Below, piece by piece: positions 16,746 through 24,525 of a stretch of DNA of 64,000 nt. Origin of the DNA: JANXUC01 sp043782485 (GTDB taxonomy: Bacteria > Acidobacteriota > Terriglobia > Terriglobales > Acidobacteriaceae); NCBI GenBank assembly GCA_043782485.1, contig JAYWAL010000101.1:6477-70476 (forward strand), in the 5' to 3' direction. The notes beneath the pieces are model-generated. The model searched no databases, was not told the origin of the DNA, and saw nothing but the letters and a program-made list of their open reading frames with translations. The translations under genes and the position numbers were made by a program. Positions within the stretch are counted from its first letter, which is position 1. Each line of letters opens with the position of its first letter.

Positions 16746-18737
16746 ATGTGCGGGATAGCGGGCATGGTCGGTCGGCACGACGAACAAGTCCATTCCGAGC
16801 AAGTTCACCGCATGTGCCAGACCATCGTGCATCGCGGGCCTGACGACGAAGGCATCTATGCGCGCGGCCCGGTTGGCCTGGGGATGCGCCGTCTCAGCAT
16901 TATTGATTTGTCCGGCGGACGCCAACCCATTCACAATGAAGACCACAGCGTATGGGTGGTGTTCAACGGTGAAATCTACAATTTTCCGGAACTGCGACAG
17001 GAGTTGGAAGCGCGCGGCCATTCCTTCTACACCCGTAGCGACACGGAAGTAATCGTGCATTTGTATGAGGAAATGGGCGCGGAGTGTTTCAGCAAGTTGC
17101 GCGGTATGTTCGCCATCGCTCTCTATGACGAACGGAAAAAGACGTTGCTGTTAGGGCGTGATCGCCTGGGTAAGAAGCCTCTCTACTACGCCGAGCATGG
17201 GGGCCGACTCTATTTTGGATCAGAGATTAAGACAATTCTGGCGGTAGCACCGGAGCTGGCGGAAGTCGATCCCGAAGGCGTACTCAATTTTTTCTACTTT
17301 GGTTACGTGCCTGACCCGCTCTCCGCGTTTCGCAGGATTCGAAAGTTGCCAGCAGGAAACTGGATCGAGTTCCGAGGCGGTAGCTTGGGGACTCCCCGGC
17401 AGTATTGGGATCTCCCGACCTATGGCACCTACCATCCCGCTGGCGAAGAAGAATGCCTACGGGAACTGGAAGCGCGGCTGGAAGAGGCGGTCCGGATTCG
17501 CTTGATTTCCGATGTCCCACTGGGTGCCCTTCTCAGCGGCGGAGTGGATTCCTCGATTGTGGTAGCGCTCATGGCCCGCGCGAGTTCCTCGCCCGTCAAG
17601 ACATTTTCCATTGCTTTCAACAACGAGAAGTTCAGCGAGTCTGGGCACGCCCGCACCGTCGCACAACGTTTTGGAACAGAGCATCATGAACTGGTTGTCG
17701 AGGCCGACATTGAACTGACGATTGGCGAACTGACCAGCACTCTGGAAGAGCCTTTCGGAGACTCCTCCATGATTCCCACCTATCACGTATGCCGCATGGC
17801 CCGCCAACACGTGACCGTTGCCCTTTCCGGAGATGGTGGCGACGAGCTTTTCGCCGGGTACGACCGCTATTTGGTGGGCATGAAACGGCTCGGGTTTGAC
17901 CGGGTTCCCCGCTGGCTGGGGAGTGCCTACCGGAGGCACATTCATGGCCTGGTGCCGGACCAAGCGTATGGACGTAATCTTCTTTGGAACGGTTCGCTGC
18001 CCGCCGGGGAGCGTTACCTGGACTCGATGGCGTATTTGCCGGGGTTGGATCGCGAGCGTGGGCTCTTCTCGCGGGAGTTCGCGGGGGCAGCGGCGAAGCT
18101 ACCAAATCCCCTGGAGCAGAGCACGCGGTGGCATGATTCCGGCCCCGCCAGCGATCCCCTAAGCCGCATGCTTTATGTGGACACGAAGGGTTACCTCAAC
18201 GGCGATATCCTGGTGAAGGTGGACCGCATGAGCATGTTGACCTCGCTGGAAATGCGGTCGCCGCTTCTGGACCACAAATTTGTGGAGTGGGCCGCCAGTC
18301 TCGCCCCGGAATGGAAATTTCGCGACGGAAGCCGCAAGTACATTCTGAAGAAGCTAGCCGAACGCGTTGGAGTTCCTCCTGAAGTCATTTATCGCAAAAA
18401 GCAGGGCTTCCAGATGCCCCTAGTGGACTGGATGCGTCAGGGGTTGAAGGATGACTTGCTGCAAATTTTGCTGGAGCCCCGGACCACCCAGCGAGGTTAC
18501 TTCCATCCTGCGGCCGTGCGAAAGCTGGTGGAAGAGCACTTGAGCGGACGCCGCACCCGCACGGGCGCCGTTTGGTGCCTGTTGATGTTTGAGCTATGGC
18601 ACCGCAACTTCCTGGAGGCGCGCGGGTACAATCCGCAGCCTGAGGGGTTACCGTTTGTTTGCCCGGCGGAACAGGGTGCGAGCCAACGGGCGGTATCCAG
18701 CCCCTTGCAGGAGACAACCGCTGGAGGTCGCGTGTGA
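16746..18737 (+). CDS. Asparagine-synthetase-like amidotransferase, EPS-associated
   Basis: 663 residues from ATG 16746, which exposes the catalytic Cys2 (MCGIAGMVG). The N-terminal class II glutamine amidotransferase domain (MCQTIVHRGPDDEG, FNGEIYNFPELR, RSDTEVIVHLYE) is followed by the asparagine synthetase domain with pyrophosphatase motif SGGVDSSIVVAL and later SGDGGDELFAGYDRY. AsnB-like proteins are constant in exosortase EPS loci, where they probably amidate a sugar carboxylate or a precursor rather than make free asparagine. With an AlgD-type uronate enzyme in the cluster, uronic-acid amidation is plausible. A paralog lies at 32826. Confidence 0.88.
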   Translation: MCGIAGMVGRHDEQVHSEQVHRMCQTIVHRGPDDEGIYARGPVGLGMRRLSIIDLSGGRQPIHNEDHSVWVVFNGEIYNFPELRQELEARGHSFYTRSDTEVIVHLYEEMGAECFSKLRGMFAIALYDERKKTLLLGRDRLGKKPLYYAEHGGRLYFGSEIKTILAVAPELAEVDPEGVLNFFYFGYVPDPLSAFRRIRKLPAGNWIEFRGGSLGTPRQYWDLPTYGTYHPAGEEECLRELEARLEEAVRIRLISDVPLGALLSGGVDSSIVVALMARASSSPVKTFSIAFNNEKFSESGHARTVAQRFGTEHHELVVEADIELTIGELTSTLEEPFGDSSMIPTYHVCRMARQHVTVALSGDGGDELFAGYDRYLVGMKRLGFDRVPRWLGSAYRRHIHGLVPDQAYGRNLLWNGSLPAGERYLDSMAYLPGLDRERGLFSREFAGAAAKLPNPLEQSTRWHDSGPASDPLSRMLYVDTKGYLNGDILVKVDRMSMLTSLEMRSPLLDHKFVEWAASLAPEWKFRDGSRKYILKKLAERVGVPPEVIYRKKQGFQMPLVDWMRQGLKDDLLQILLEPRTTQRGYFHPAAVRKLVEEHLSGRRTRTGAVWCLLMFELWHRNFLEARGYNPQPEGLPFVCPAEQGASQRAVSSPLQETTAGGRV

Positions 18738-18764
18738 CGGTCACAGCCAGCGCGGAGCATTTTC

Positions 18765-19793
18765 TTGACTAGCACTGAGGTTAGCGTCGAATCCCGGAAG
18801 GCACTCTCGGTGCGCAGTAAGGCGCCGGTGTTTGTCCTGGGCTGTGTCCGTTCCGGAACGACCTGGCTCTATCACATGCTGCTTTCCGCAGGGAATTTCG
18901 CGGTTTATCGCATGGAGTCCAACGTATTCAACGTGCTAGAGCCGCGAGCGGGAGACCTGCGCAAGGCTGCGAACCGCCGCGCACTGCTCAAACTCTGGCA
19001 GCCCACCCAGATGTTCCAGCGTTCCGGTCTCGATATGGCGGACCTTGAGTCTGCCGTACTCGCCGATTGCCGCAACGGCGGCGACTTTCTGCGAATTTAT
19101 ATGGAAAAGATCGCGCGGCAGCAGGGAGTTGAGCGCTGGGCCGACTGCACCCCAGAACATATTCTGTATTTGGAGCGAATTCAACAGACAATTCCCGAAG
19201 CGCTGGTAATTCATGTCATTCGCGATGGTCGCGATGTGGCGCTCTCCACGGAAAAACAGAAGTGGATTCGTCCCTTCCCCTGGGATCAGGGGGGAGAGCT
19301 TTTGGCTTCGGCAATGTTTTGGGAATGGATGGTTTTTCGCGGTCGCCGCTCTGGCCTGAAAATGGGGTCCAACTATAGGGAAGTACGCTACGAAGATCTG
19401 GTGCAGAAGCCGCGCGAGGCCTTGGCCGAGCTGAGTTCGTTCGTGGGCCAGGAACTGGACTACGATGAAATTTTGAAGGCTGGGATCGGCTCCGTTAGTA
19501 AACCCAATACTTCGTTTGAACCCGGAACATCGGAAGAGGAATTCAGTCCGTTGGGCCGCTGGAAACAATCGCTGTCAGGGGAACAAATCGCTCAACTGGG
19601 AGTGGTTTTAGGGCCAGCCCTCGCTGAGCTTGGGTATCCGCTTTCTGGCAGGAACCCGAGCGACGTAAGCCCCGCCAGACTTCGCTGGCGGCGCAACCTC
19701 TATCGCGCCTATTTCGATGCCAAGCTGTTCCTGAAGAGTCAAAGCCGTTTTGCGCCCTTCCTGGTTCCGCGCGATTTGTCCTGGCTGGAGTAG
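18765..19793 (+). CDS. PAPS-dependent sulfotransferase (long form)
   Basis: 342 residues from TTG 18765, supported by GGAG 7 bases upstream. The 5'-phosphosulfate loop GCVRSGTTWLYH (residues 26-37) and the 3'-phosphate motif HVIRDGRDVALS (150-161) are both present, with a C-terminal RWKQSLSGEQIAQL helix typical of the sulfotransferase fold. It should move sulfate from PAPS to a hydroxyl of the growing glycan or its lipid-linked precursor in the cytoplasm. Last gene of the plus-strand EPS operon; the PAPS-making operon lies at 35.8-39.2 kb. The acceptor is unknown. Confidence 0.85.
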   Translation: MTSTEVSVESRKALSVRSKAPVFVLGCVRSGTTWLYHMLLSAGNFAVYRMESNVFNVLEPRAGDLRKAANRRALLKLWQPTQMFQRSGLDMADLESAVLADCRNGGDFLRIYMEKIARQQGVERWADCTPEHILYLERIQQTIPEALVIHVIRDGRDVALSTEKQKWIRPFPWDQGGELLASAMFWEWMVFRGRRSGLKMGSNYREVRYEDLVQKPREALAELSSFVGQELDYDEILKAGIGSVSKPNTSFEPGTSEEEFSPLGRWKQSLSGEQIAQLGVVLGPALAELGYPLSGRNPSDVSPARLRWRRNLYRAYFDAKLFLKSQSRFAPFLVPRDLSWLE

Positions 19794-19848
19794 AGGTAGG
19801 GCGGACGAAGGAGCGGCATGGCGCAGCACGCTGGCATACCCAATCGGT

Positions 19849-21399
19849 TCATACTTGGTCCGTCAGGCTCTCCGCCAATTCCGTGGTCTCCGCGGCTACC
19901 AATTCTCCAGATGCCAGGTCGCCTACCTCATAGACGCGTCGCGTCTTCACCGCCCACAACAAGCCGACGCCATACACCAGCATTGCGATGGTTACCTCGG
20001 TCGCCAGCGGCAACAGTCGATGCACCGGAAACCAGCGGTGCATCGCCAGCAGCACGGCCACCAGCGGCGCACAAAGGACTAAGGGCAAGGTGTAAGCCTC
20101 GCGCAGGAAAGTCCAAACGGGCACGCCCAGCAACCGCGAAAGGTAACGCGGCGTAAAATACAGGGCCGTAAAGCTGAGGGGCACCGCCGTGCCAATCGCG
20201 TCACCAATCACGCCAATCTGGCGCACCAGCACCACGCTCAAAATCAGGTTAGCCACGCCCTCAATCGAGGTGACCCAAGCCAGAGTCTTATGTTTGGCCA
20301 TTCCATAAATAATGCGCGGCGTGGCATTTTGTGCCAGGATCAGAGTTGTTGGAAGTAGAACCACCAGCAGCACAGGATAACTGCCGGCGACGTACTTGCG
20401 TCCGACCCAGGCTTCAATGATGGCCTTGCCCAGAATAATTAAGATGGCAGTGACCGGGAAAATAACGAGCGCGCATGCGCGGTTTCCCGCAATAAATATC
20501 TTTCTTAGGCGCGTAAGGTCGCCTTTGGCATCCGACTGGCTGGACATGGGCAGGAAGACCTGCGCCAGACCGCTGACGACTTCACTGGCATAGTCGACGA
20601 GGCGACCGCCAATAGAAAATTGCGTAATCGCCGCGGAGCCGACAAATTTGCCGATAATCACCACATCGGTCTTAAAACGCAATTTATAAGCGATTTGGAT
20701 AATGAAGGTTACGCCGCTATAGTTCGCCATCTCGCGAAATACGGAACGGTCCACATATTTCCAGCCGATGGGAATAGGCAGAATGCGAAACACCAGAAAT
20801 GCCCGGGCCAGCGAACTGAGCAGTGGCAGCACGACCGTGATGGCGCCCACAGCCAAAAGCCCGTAGCCGCGTCGCAGCACCATGATGGTGAGGATGGCCC
20901 GAACTACAAGTGCCACTACATTGGTGAAGTTTAGGAGGTAGAACCGCTCCAAGCCCTCCAGGATTCCCGCGAAGATTCCCAAAGGAAATCCAAGGGCTAC
21001 GGAGATACCGACGATCAGGAACAGCCAGCGCGCCTCAGGCAGGAAATCCGGCGGGATACGAAACATGGAGCCGACAAAGCGACTGCCCGCCAGCGTGACC
21101 AGAGTTGCTACCAGACCGATGCCGGTGTAAGTGGCCAGACTGGTATTAAAGAACTTAGCCAGCCCCTCTCGGTCCTCAACGGCTGTCAGCTTGGAGATGT
21201 AGCGAATTACCGAAGAACGGATACCAAGATCAAAAATCCCGTAGTATCCCGTAATGGAAAAAATGAGGACCCAAATCCCGAAGGCCGCATCTCCCAGACG
21301 GTGGAGAATAAACGGCGAGAGAAAGAATCCGATGATGATGTTGACTCCAAGACTGAACCAACTGGAGCCAACGTTCTTGAGAATATCGAGCTTACGCAT
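19849..21399 (-). CDS. Wzx-type oligosaccharide flippase (MATE/MVF superfamily)
   Basis: 516 residues, with about 12 to 14 membrane helices beginning WFSLGVNIIIGFFLSPFILHRLGDAAFGIWVLIFSITGYYGIFDLGIRSSVIRYIS cut here only as positions 14-69; that opening is characteristic of polysaccharide-biosynthesis flippases. It should move undecaprenyl-linked repeat units across the inner membrane for the Wzy-type protein at 15.4 kb. It is the promoter-distal gene of the second (minus-strand) EPS operon, converging on the sulfotransferase gene with about 55 bases between stops. Confidence 0.87.
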   Translation of the reverse strand: MRKLDILKNVGSSWFSLGVNIIIGFFLSPFILHRLGDAAFGIWVLIFSITGYYGIFDLGIRSSVIRYISKLTAVEDREGLAKFFNTSLATYTGIGLVATLVTLAGSRFVGSMFRIPPDFLPEARWLFLIVGISVALGFPLGIFAGILEGLERFYLLNFTNVVALVVRAILTIMVLRRGYGLLAVGAITVVLPLLSSLARAFLVFRILPIPIGWKYVDRSVFREMANYSGVTFIIQIAYKLRFKTDVVIIGKFVGSAAITQFSIGGRLVDYASEVVSGLAQVFLPMSSQSDAKGDLTRLRKIFIAGNRACALVIFPVTAILIILGKAIIEAWVGRKYVAGSYPVLLVVLLPTTLILAQNATPRIIYGMAKHKTLAWVTSIEGVANLILSVVLVRQIGVIGDAIGTAVPLSFTALYFTPRYLSRLLGVPVWTFLREAYTLPLVLCAPLVAVLLAMHRWFPVHRLLPLATEVTIAMLVYGVGLLWAVKTRRVYEVGDLASGELVAAETTELAESLTDQV

Positions 21400-21505
21400 C
21401 AGGTGCGAGCCGCAAATTCAGGAATAAGTTGTGACAGCAAAAATGTTCCATCCAAAGATTGCGAAAATTCTAAGAACTTGCAAAACTCAAGGCGCGTCCC
21501 AGAGC

Positions 21506-22375
21506 TCATCGTGCGGGCCGCGGTAGCGCGGCATCCAGGTACGACCCAGCGGGAGTACCGGCCCCAGTCCCCGAATTGGTTTCGTAGCCTAGATACCGCA
21601 TTGTCGGGCCCCAGGCCGTCTCGATCTGCGCAATATGTTTTGCCGACAAATCGGATTTCCACCCCCCCGCCTTCGCACTTCCAACGAAGGGAATATCTTT
21701 ACGTTTGCCTTTTGTCGTCACCCACTCGTCTCCTTGTTTCTTTTCCAGTTCTCGCATGCGATCGGCGGAACCCTGCGCCACGCAGCGCGCCAACTGTTCC
21801 GCGGATACTACAAGCCCCAGGAAACCCGCGACGCGAGCCAAGGCCGCTTCTGTATCGCGGAGCATGTCCTCGTAGCGCAACAGCAGAAAACCCGGAGTAC
21901 CCTGCCGTGCCGCCAGCCAACTACCAACGTTTTCTCCCCACGAGCCGTAAGTATTCAATTCGCCGGCAAGGAAGCGATTGACCCAGCCATCCAGCGTGTA
22001 GCCATCGCCGATAGCTCCGCGTTTCAGGAAGAAGCGGTATTGCGAAAGCACCACGTCCCGAGGATCCCGCACGACATAAACCACCTTGCGATAACGCGCG
22101 TCGAAGTATTCATGGCTCTTAATCAGACGAGGCCGCGGATGCCTTCTCAAATCCCGTTTTGAACGTGAAGAGATCGAAGGCAACAGCCGGTCAATATTCG
22201 TAAAATCCACCGTGTCGTTCGGATGCGTAAGCGCCGCCAACAAAAATCTGGCCCAAGTGCTGCCAGACTTCGGGTACGACACTAGAAACGTATCGTCCGG
22301 TTGGACGAAAAAATTGCGCCCGGCTACGTCTTTCCCAAGCACGTACTTCGCGACGTGTGTGATTTTTTTCAGCAC
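21506..22375 (-). CDS. PAPS-dependent sulfotransferase (short form)
   Basis: 289 residues. The 5'-phosphosulfate loop YPKSGSTWARFLL (34-46) and the 3'-phosphate motif YVVRDPRDVVLS (100-111) match the Sulfotransfer_1 family, and the late K-x-G-x-W-K-like element (AKAGGWKSDLS) fits the closing loop that grips the cofactor. It is more like the classical cytosolic sulfotransferases than the one at 18765, so the two probably modify different positions. It lies 106 bases upstream of the flippase gene in the same direction, consistent with cytoplasmic sulfation before flipping. Confidence 0.87.
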   Translation of the reverse strand: MLKKITHVAKYVLGKDVAGRNFFVQPDDTFLVSYPKSGSTWARFLLAALTHPNDTVDFTNIDRLLPSISSRSKRDLRRHPRPRLIKSHEYFDARYRKVVYVVRDPRDVVLSQYRFFLKRGAIGDGYTLDGWVNRFLAGELNTYGSWGENVGSWLAARQGTPGFLLLRYEDMLRDTEAALARVAGFLGLVVSAEQLARCVAQGSADRMRELEKKQGDEWVTTKGKRKDIPFVGSAKAGGWKSDLSAKHIAQIETAWGPTMRYLGYETNSGTGAGTPAGSYLDAALPRPAR

Positions 22376-22537
22376 CGCGTAGATACTCCCTTGTCCGCGA
22401 CGGTGTCGCGGCGATTTGGGTGGATACTCAGGGCGGGAAATGCAGCAGCCCGCAAGCGTGCGGGATCGCTTGTCGTCTTGGACTCACAACCCAAGAACCC
22501 ATTCAGTCTAGCCTAGTCCAGCGGCAGCTTCAACGTC

Positions 22538-22627
22538 CGAACGATCAGCGCCCGAAAAATCAGGGCCCGAAAGATCAGCGCCCGAAAGATCAGCGCCCGA
22601 ACGATCAGGGCCCGAACGATCCCGCCC
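22538..22627. repeat. 15-bp tandem repeat (six units)
   Basis: Five full copies and one 14-base copy of the unit CGAACGATCAGCGCC with substitutions at positions 5, 6 and 12. It lies in the 287-base gap between the sulfotransferase and beta-helix genes. Read on the minus strand, one frame gives repeated GADLS/GPDRS-like pentads, but no start or gene uses it. Confidence 0.9.
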
Positions 22628-22662
22628 GAACCCAAGTCGATTCGGGAAAATTTCGCTGTCGG

Positions 22663-24429
22663 CTACCGCACGTCCTTGGTCGCAGCCTCAATCGCGTCCA
22701 CATCCGCTCCTACATCCTTGTGGTCAGTGCCGAAATTCCGGTACGGGCTATCCGCGTGCAAACGGTAGTCCATGCCCCGCTCCGGGTCCGCCGCGCGCAG
22801 CCCAACATCGCCAATCTTCTTGACCAGCGCGTTCTTTCCGGGCCATTTGTTGCTCCCTCCCAGAATGACGTTTCCGGTAACTTTGGAATTGGCAAAGCAA
22901 CTTTCAAACACTCCCGCTGGCCCCTGCACTTCTGGCCGGAAAGCGCAATTCTGCGCCCCGCCTCCGGTGATCATAATCTGCTGTTTCCCCGCTCCCAGCA
23001 GGCTGTTGGTGAGCGTAAAGTTCGCCATTTTTGGCTCGTCCGTATGGGCACCCAGCAAAAAAAGCGCTCGAGTGGCCTGTCCCGTAATGTGGTCCAAAGA
23101 AATGTCATGCACGGTCACATGCGTCGACAAGATCTCAAACAGAATTCCGTTCCCGTGCAGCCTTTCGCCATCCAAATCTTCAATCAACACATCGTGGATG
23201 CTATATCGTCCACCATCTTTGGCGAAATATCCCCGGTCGGATTTGGCATTCGCCATCTGGAATCCAGCCGCCACATTTTTAATTCTGGAATTCCGTATGG
23301 TCACATCCACCACCCGGCAATCCGGGCAGGCGTTATCGCCTTGGTTCCGCGGTGTGAGCAACACGGCAAAGCCCTCCTGAGAAAAGCCGCCCCAGCAGTT
23401 CTCCAGCACGTTGTTTTCAAACAGCACGCGTTCAGCGCTTTTCAGCTCGAATATATTCTTGACGATAAACGGGGACCCTCCCGTGCTGCCCACAAACCCC
23501 GCATTTTCCTTCATCCAGGTCAGCGGTCGGAACAGATGATTCCGGCGGATCTCAATGTCATGCGGCACCACCGTCGCCGCCCCGCCTCCGAACATGATCA
23601 CCTCTCCGGAGGCCTCGAGAAAGTTATCCTCAATCTTGTAAGGACCCATCGGGCTCGTTCCCAGCCCCCCGCTGATTGTCTGCGCATCCGTGCACGTGCC
23701 GGTTCTGGCAATGCAGTGGAAGTCGGAAAAGTAGGAGTCCACAATGGCCACATCGGTACTTCCGCCCAGTCCGATGCCCCGGGTTGTTTCACTCTGCGCG
23801 GTGCCATGGATCCACACCCGATCAAACACCAGATGTGCCACTGTTGCCGTGCCCTCAATCGCAATCAGGCTCGAAACCGGATCCTCCGATGCCGTCCGCG
23901 TGATCTCCAGCCCCAGGAACCGGTAGTGGTTTGCCCCGGGCGCAAAATCGATGGGTCCTTTGCCTCGCTTGGGGAACTCAATCCGCACCAGCACGTTTTT
24001 CGGCGTTGCACAGGCGTAGGCTGGCCGCCCAGGTAGCGACGCAATCCCGGCATAGCAGGGCGTCAGGCGGGCACCTTCCGGTGGCAGGGCGGAATTGGGT
24101 GCGCTGGTGCGGACCACGATCCAGTGGGCATCGTCGCAGTGCTTCTCCGGTACCAGGAAGTGGCCCGTAAACACAGCTCCAGCTTCCAGTTGCAGCGTGT
24201 CCCCGCAGGCGGCGTCATTGAGCGCCTTTTGCAGGTCATCGGACGCCTTCACTGTCTTAGACTTGCCCGGTGCTGGCGTGTCCAGCAGGGAACTCTTCAC
24301 CTTCGCGCGCGGCAACTCGGCTGGGCCGTCAAAGGCTCCGGCATCTGCTCCGACAGCGGTCTTTAACGCAATGAAAATAAAGGAGATAACAAGAAAACTG
24401 GGCCAGCTTCCGCGATCGAGTCTCTTCAT
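22663..24429 (-). CDS. Secreted right-handed beta-helix protein (pectate-lyase-like fold), paralog of the next gene
   Basis: About 588 residues from ATG 24429 (a TTG at 24438 is less likely). A signal peptide (FLVISFIFIALKTAVGA) precedes FDGPAELPRAKVKSSLLDTP, then a cysteine-containing N-terminal module (ACGDTLQLEAGAVFTG, PEKHCDDAHWIVVRTSAP) and a long series of short strands with Asn and Asp turns typical of parallel beta-helices (ITRTASED, DRVWIHGT, DNFLEASGEVIMFGGGAA, IRRNHLFRPLTWM). No DPHD motif of mannuronan C5-epimerases was seen. The fold is shared by polysaccharide lyases, epimerases and glycan-binding proteins. Being in the EPS locus, it probably acts on or binds the polymer outside the cell; catalysis is unproven. 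Confidence 0.75.
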   Translation of the reverse strand: MKRLDRGSWPSFLVISFIFIALKTAVGADAGAFDGPAELPRAKVKSSLLDTPAPGKSKTVKASDDLQKALNDAACGDTLQLEAGAVFTGHFLVPEKHCDDAHWIVVRTSAPNSALPPEGARLTPCYAGIASLPGRPAYACATPKNVLVRIEFPKRGKGPIDFAPGANHYRFLGLEITRTASEDPVSSLIAIEGTATVAHLVFDRVWIHGTAQSETTRGIGLGGSTDVAIVDSYFSDFHCIARTGTCTDAQTISGGLGTSPMGPYKIEDNFLEASGEVIMFGGGAATVVPHDIEIRRNHLFRPLTWMKENAGFVGSTGGSPFIVKNIFELKSAERVLFENNVLENCWGGFSQEGFAVLLTPRNQGDNACPDCRVVDVTIRNSRIKNVAAGFQMANAKSDRGYFAKDGGRYSIHDVLIEDLDGERLHGNGILFEILSTHVTVHDISLDHITGQATRALFLLGAHTDEPKMANFTLTNSLLGAGKQQIMITGGGAQNCAFRPEVQGPAGVFESCFANSKVTGNVILGGSNKWPGKNALVKKIGDVGLRAADPERGMDYRLHADSPYRNFGTDHKDVGADVDAIEAATKDVR

Positions 24430-24475
24430 AAGCGTCAATACCCTTGCAAAAAGACTATCACGCGCTGGGCACGTA

Positions 24476-24504
24476 AAAACGCCAGCCTAAGGGGCTGGCG
24501 TTTT
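24476..24504 (-). terminator. Rho-independent terminator after the large beta-helix gene
   Basis: A stem AAAACGCCAGCC (24476-24487) pairs perfectly with GGCTGGCGTTTT (24493-24504), loop of 5 bases. It begins about 20 bases past the stop codon at 24526 on the minus strand and ends in a T-rich arm. The near-symmetry would let it work in both directions. It separates the two beta-helix genes transcriptionally. Confidence 0.75.
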
Positions 24505-24525
24505 GGTGTGTCAGCTGGGAAAGGC

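Noticed and set aside
22538..22627. Pentapeptide-repeat protein (GADLS/GPDRS pentads) encoded by the 15-bp repeat
   Set aside because: The frame has no start codon, ribosome site or flanking coding sequence; every frame of a 15-bp repeat gives pentads.
22420..24036. Long open frame on the plus strand (538 codons) opposite the first beta-helix gene
   Set aside because: It is antisense to a clearly folded, signal-bearing protein and shows no family resemblance; its start lies in the 15-bp repeat region.
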